From Arthrobacter russicus (GTDB lineage Bacteria; Actinomycetota; Actinomycetes; Actinomycetales; Micrococcaceae), in contig NZ_JAVDQF010000001.1 in the NCBI RefSeq assembly GCF_031454135.1, positions 558,001-622,000 on the forward strand: a stretch of DNA of 64,000 bases, read 5' to 3'. Each line of letters starts with the position of its first letter. The first letter of the stretch is position 1. Both the position numbers and the translations under genes were made by a program. Under the pieces are notes generated by a model. That model did no database searches. It was not told where the DNA came from and saw nothing but the letters and a program-made list of their open reading frames with translations. This document shows, in pieces, positions 62,699 through 64,000 of this stretch.

Positions 62699-63589
62699 TC
62701 AATGCCGGGGCCGGCCAGACAGACCATGTTCCCGGGCCAGCTCGATGAATTTCAACACCGCCGGCGAGGCTTCATCCGCCCACAGGAGGTCCACTCGGCT
62801 TCGCGGTTGCGCACCATCGAAACTGAGCAATCGGACGCCTCGGGCGAATCGGCCCGCAGACTCGTTCAGCACCGCGACGCCCAGGCCGCGGGCGGCCAGA
62901 GCGGCGACCGCAGCCGGATCGCTCGCCTGCAGATCCGGTCGGAACGGAATTCCGGCCGCCCGCCAAAGCGATTCCGCCGCAGTGCGGGATCCACTCCCCG
63001 GCGGCAAGGCGATCAACTGCCGTCCCGCCACTTCGGTGACGGCCACGGAGGTCCGCGGCGCCAAGGGGTCGGATTCGGCCACGGCGAGCACCACCGCTTC
63101 GTCGAAGACCGGGATCGAAACCAATCCGGGCGGCCGTTCCCCGGTCAGCCCGGCCAGCACCACATCGAATCGGCCAGCCGCAACCCCGGCCAGCAAATCG
63201 GCGCTCCCCGCTTCCGACAAGGCGATCTGGACTCCGGGGTGTGCTTCGTGGAAATCCGAGATCATTTCGACCAGGGCCGGCAACGTGGTTGCTTGCAAGG
63301 TGCCGATCGACAACCGGCCGCTGAGCAGACCGCGTAGCTGCGCGGCCTCGACCCGGATCGACTCGACGCCGGCCAGTGCCTTGTAGGCCAGCGGCAATAG
63401 CTTCGCCCCGGCATCGGTCAGCAAACTCTGCCTGCTGCCGCGCTGGAAAAGCCGAAGACCGAGTTCGTCTTCCAACTGCCGCACCTGCGCACTGACCGCT
63501 GGCTGGGCCAGCTTCAAGCGGATTGCCGCGTAGGTGAAGCTCTCCTCCTCGGCCACCGCGGCAAAGGTCCGGAGCTGTCTGATATCCAT
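62699..63589 (-). CDS. LysR-family transcriptional regulator
   Basis: A 296-residue regulator. The N-terminal HTH reads MDIRQLRTFAAVAEEESFTYAAIRLKLAQPAVSAQVRQLEDELG (in part SFTYAAIRLKLAQPAVS). A periplasmic-binding-like effector domain follows. The ATG at 63589 is chosen over a GTG one codon upstream. It may control the P450 gene downstream on the same strand or the NTF2-like gene divergent from it; the latter is the usual LysR pattern. Confidence 0.92.
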   Translation of the reverse strand: MDIRQLRTFAAVAEEESFTYAAIRLKLAQPAVSAQVRQLEDELGLRLFQRGSRQSLLTDAGAKLLPLAYKALAGVESIRVEAAQLRGLLSGRLSIGTLQATTLPALVEMISDFHEAHPGVQIALSEAGSADLLAGVAAGRFDVVLAGLTGERPPGLVSIPVFDEAVVLAVAESDPLAPRTSVAVTEVAGRQLIALPPGSGSRTAAESLWRAAGIPFRPDLQASDPAAVAALAARGLGVAVLNESAGRFARGVRLLSFDGAQPRSRVDLLWADEASPAVLKFIELAREHGLSGRPRH

Positions 63590-63697
63590 CACAAAATATT
63601 ATGGCAATTATTCTTTTGAGCTATTTTTCTTCTGGCTGATGGACTCGGAGAATGGATCCGGGCAGTCCCGCCGAACCGAGTCATGGAGGAACCATCA

Positions 63698-64000
63698 TGA
63701 GCCGCTCGAACACTGAAACCGTTGAAGAATATTTCCGCGCCTGGCTCGCCGACGACCAGGCGGCTTTCCGCTCGTTGCTGGCCGACGACGTCGATTTCCT
63801 GGGGCCGATGGGGCAAGTCGACAACGCCGAGGACTGCACGAGCTCGATCAGCAAGCTCCGTTCGATGCTCACCGACATCGTTCCGCTGCACCGATGGGCC
63901 GACGGTGATGAAGTGATCACCTGGTTCGAGTTGCACACCAGCTGGACGGCGCCGATTCCAGTAGCGAATTGGAGCCATTTCGAGAATGGCAAAATCACCC
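63698..64000 (+). CDS. NTF2/SnoaL-like protein (cut by window end)
   Basis: The first 101 residues of a gene that runs past the window. It reads TVEEYFRAWLADDQAAFRSLLADDVDFLGPMGQVDNAEDC (in part FRAWLADDQAAFRSLLADD), then TWFELHTSW. That is a SnoaL/NTF2 fold of about 110-130 residues. GGAGG lies 7 nt before the ATG. It diverges from the LysR gene, its likely regulator. An enzymatic role (isomerase or hydrolase) is possible but not shown. Confidence 0.8.

Overview
This is high-GC actinobacterial DNA, most like Micrococcaceae (Arthrobacter, Renibacterium or Psychromicrobium type). The evidence is the GC-rich third codon positions, the many GTG starts, the 4-bp ATGA/GTGA gene overlaps, and the adjacent order gltX, FAH-family hydrolase, ilvE, leuB. 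It reads as chromosomal: it carries essential translation and amino-acid genes and two tRNAs. I see no insertion sequence, integrase, phage gene, CRISPR array or rRNA. The genus is an inference from gene content; no marker gene settles it.

1-22.4 kb is a core region. It starts with the tail of a membrane protein, an HSL-type esterase, then gltX overlapping an HAD hydrolase, an FAH-family hydrolase, ilvE and leuB on the minus strand. A sensor kinase, response regulator, ABC ATPase and FtsX-type permease follow on the plus strand. metG, serA, the ilvB-ilvN-ilvC operon and ilvD lie on the minus strand. ilvB is preceded by a transcription attenuator: a 15-residue leader peptide (MQIGILVVLTRRVTE), competing base pairs and a U-tailed terminator. 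With ilvE, leuB and ilvD this forms most of the branched-chain amino-acid pathway.

22.5-34 kb is accessory. It holds tRNA-Lys(CTT), small membrane and secreted proteins, an SfnG-like sulfone monooxygenase followed by a fusion remnant of two deleted genes, an egghead-like membrane glycosyltransferase, and a 52-residue Gly/His protein with a perfect seven-residue histidine period. A consensus Fur/Zur-type palindrome and a zinc-family S1/P1 nuclease lie close by. Paired DUF202 proteins, a Tat-exported GMC oxidoreductase and a secreted serine protease follow.

34-53.7 kb is mixed metabolism and stress: a trans-sulfuration PLP enzyme, a self-contained XRE-regulator operon with a strong operator, MarR and Bcp peroxiredoxin, tRNA-Leu(TAG), a phosphatase, an SGNH lipoprotein, an orphan peptide-binding lipoprotein, mqo, an RND pump, a TetR/FAD-monooxygenase pair, an MFS pump diverging from a luciferase-like monooxygenase plus MarR, a transglutaminase-like protease and an M20 peptidase.

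53.7-60 kb is one compact, overlapping operon: HAD hydrolase, PhnD, PhnC, two PhnE permeases, a class III phosphodiesterase and an RpiR regulator. No C-P lyase gene is present, so I infer uptake and hydrolysis of a phosphoester or phosphonate rather than C-P lyase breakdown. The window ends with DUF1684, GtrA, a cytochrome P450, a LysR regulator and a truncated NTF2/SnoaL-like gene. Long perfect palindromes lacking U-tracts sit at several gene ends and appear to be the local terminator style.
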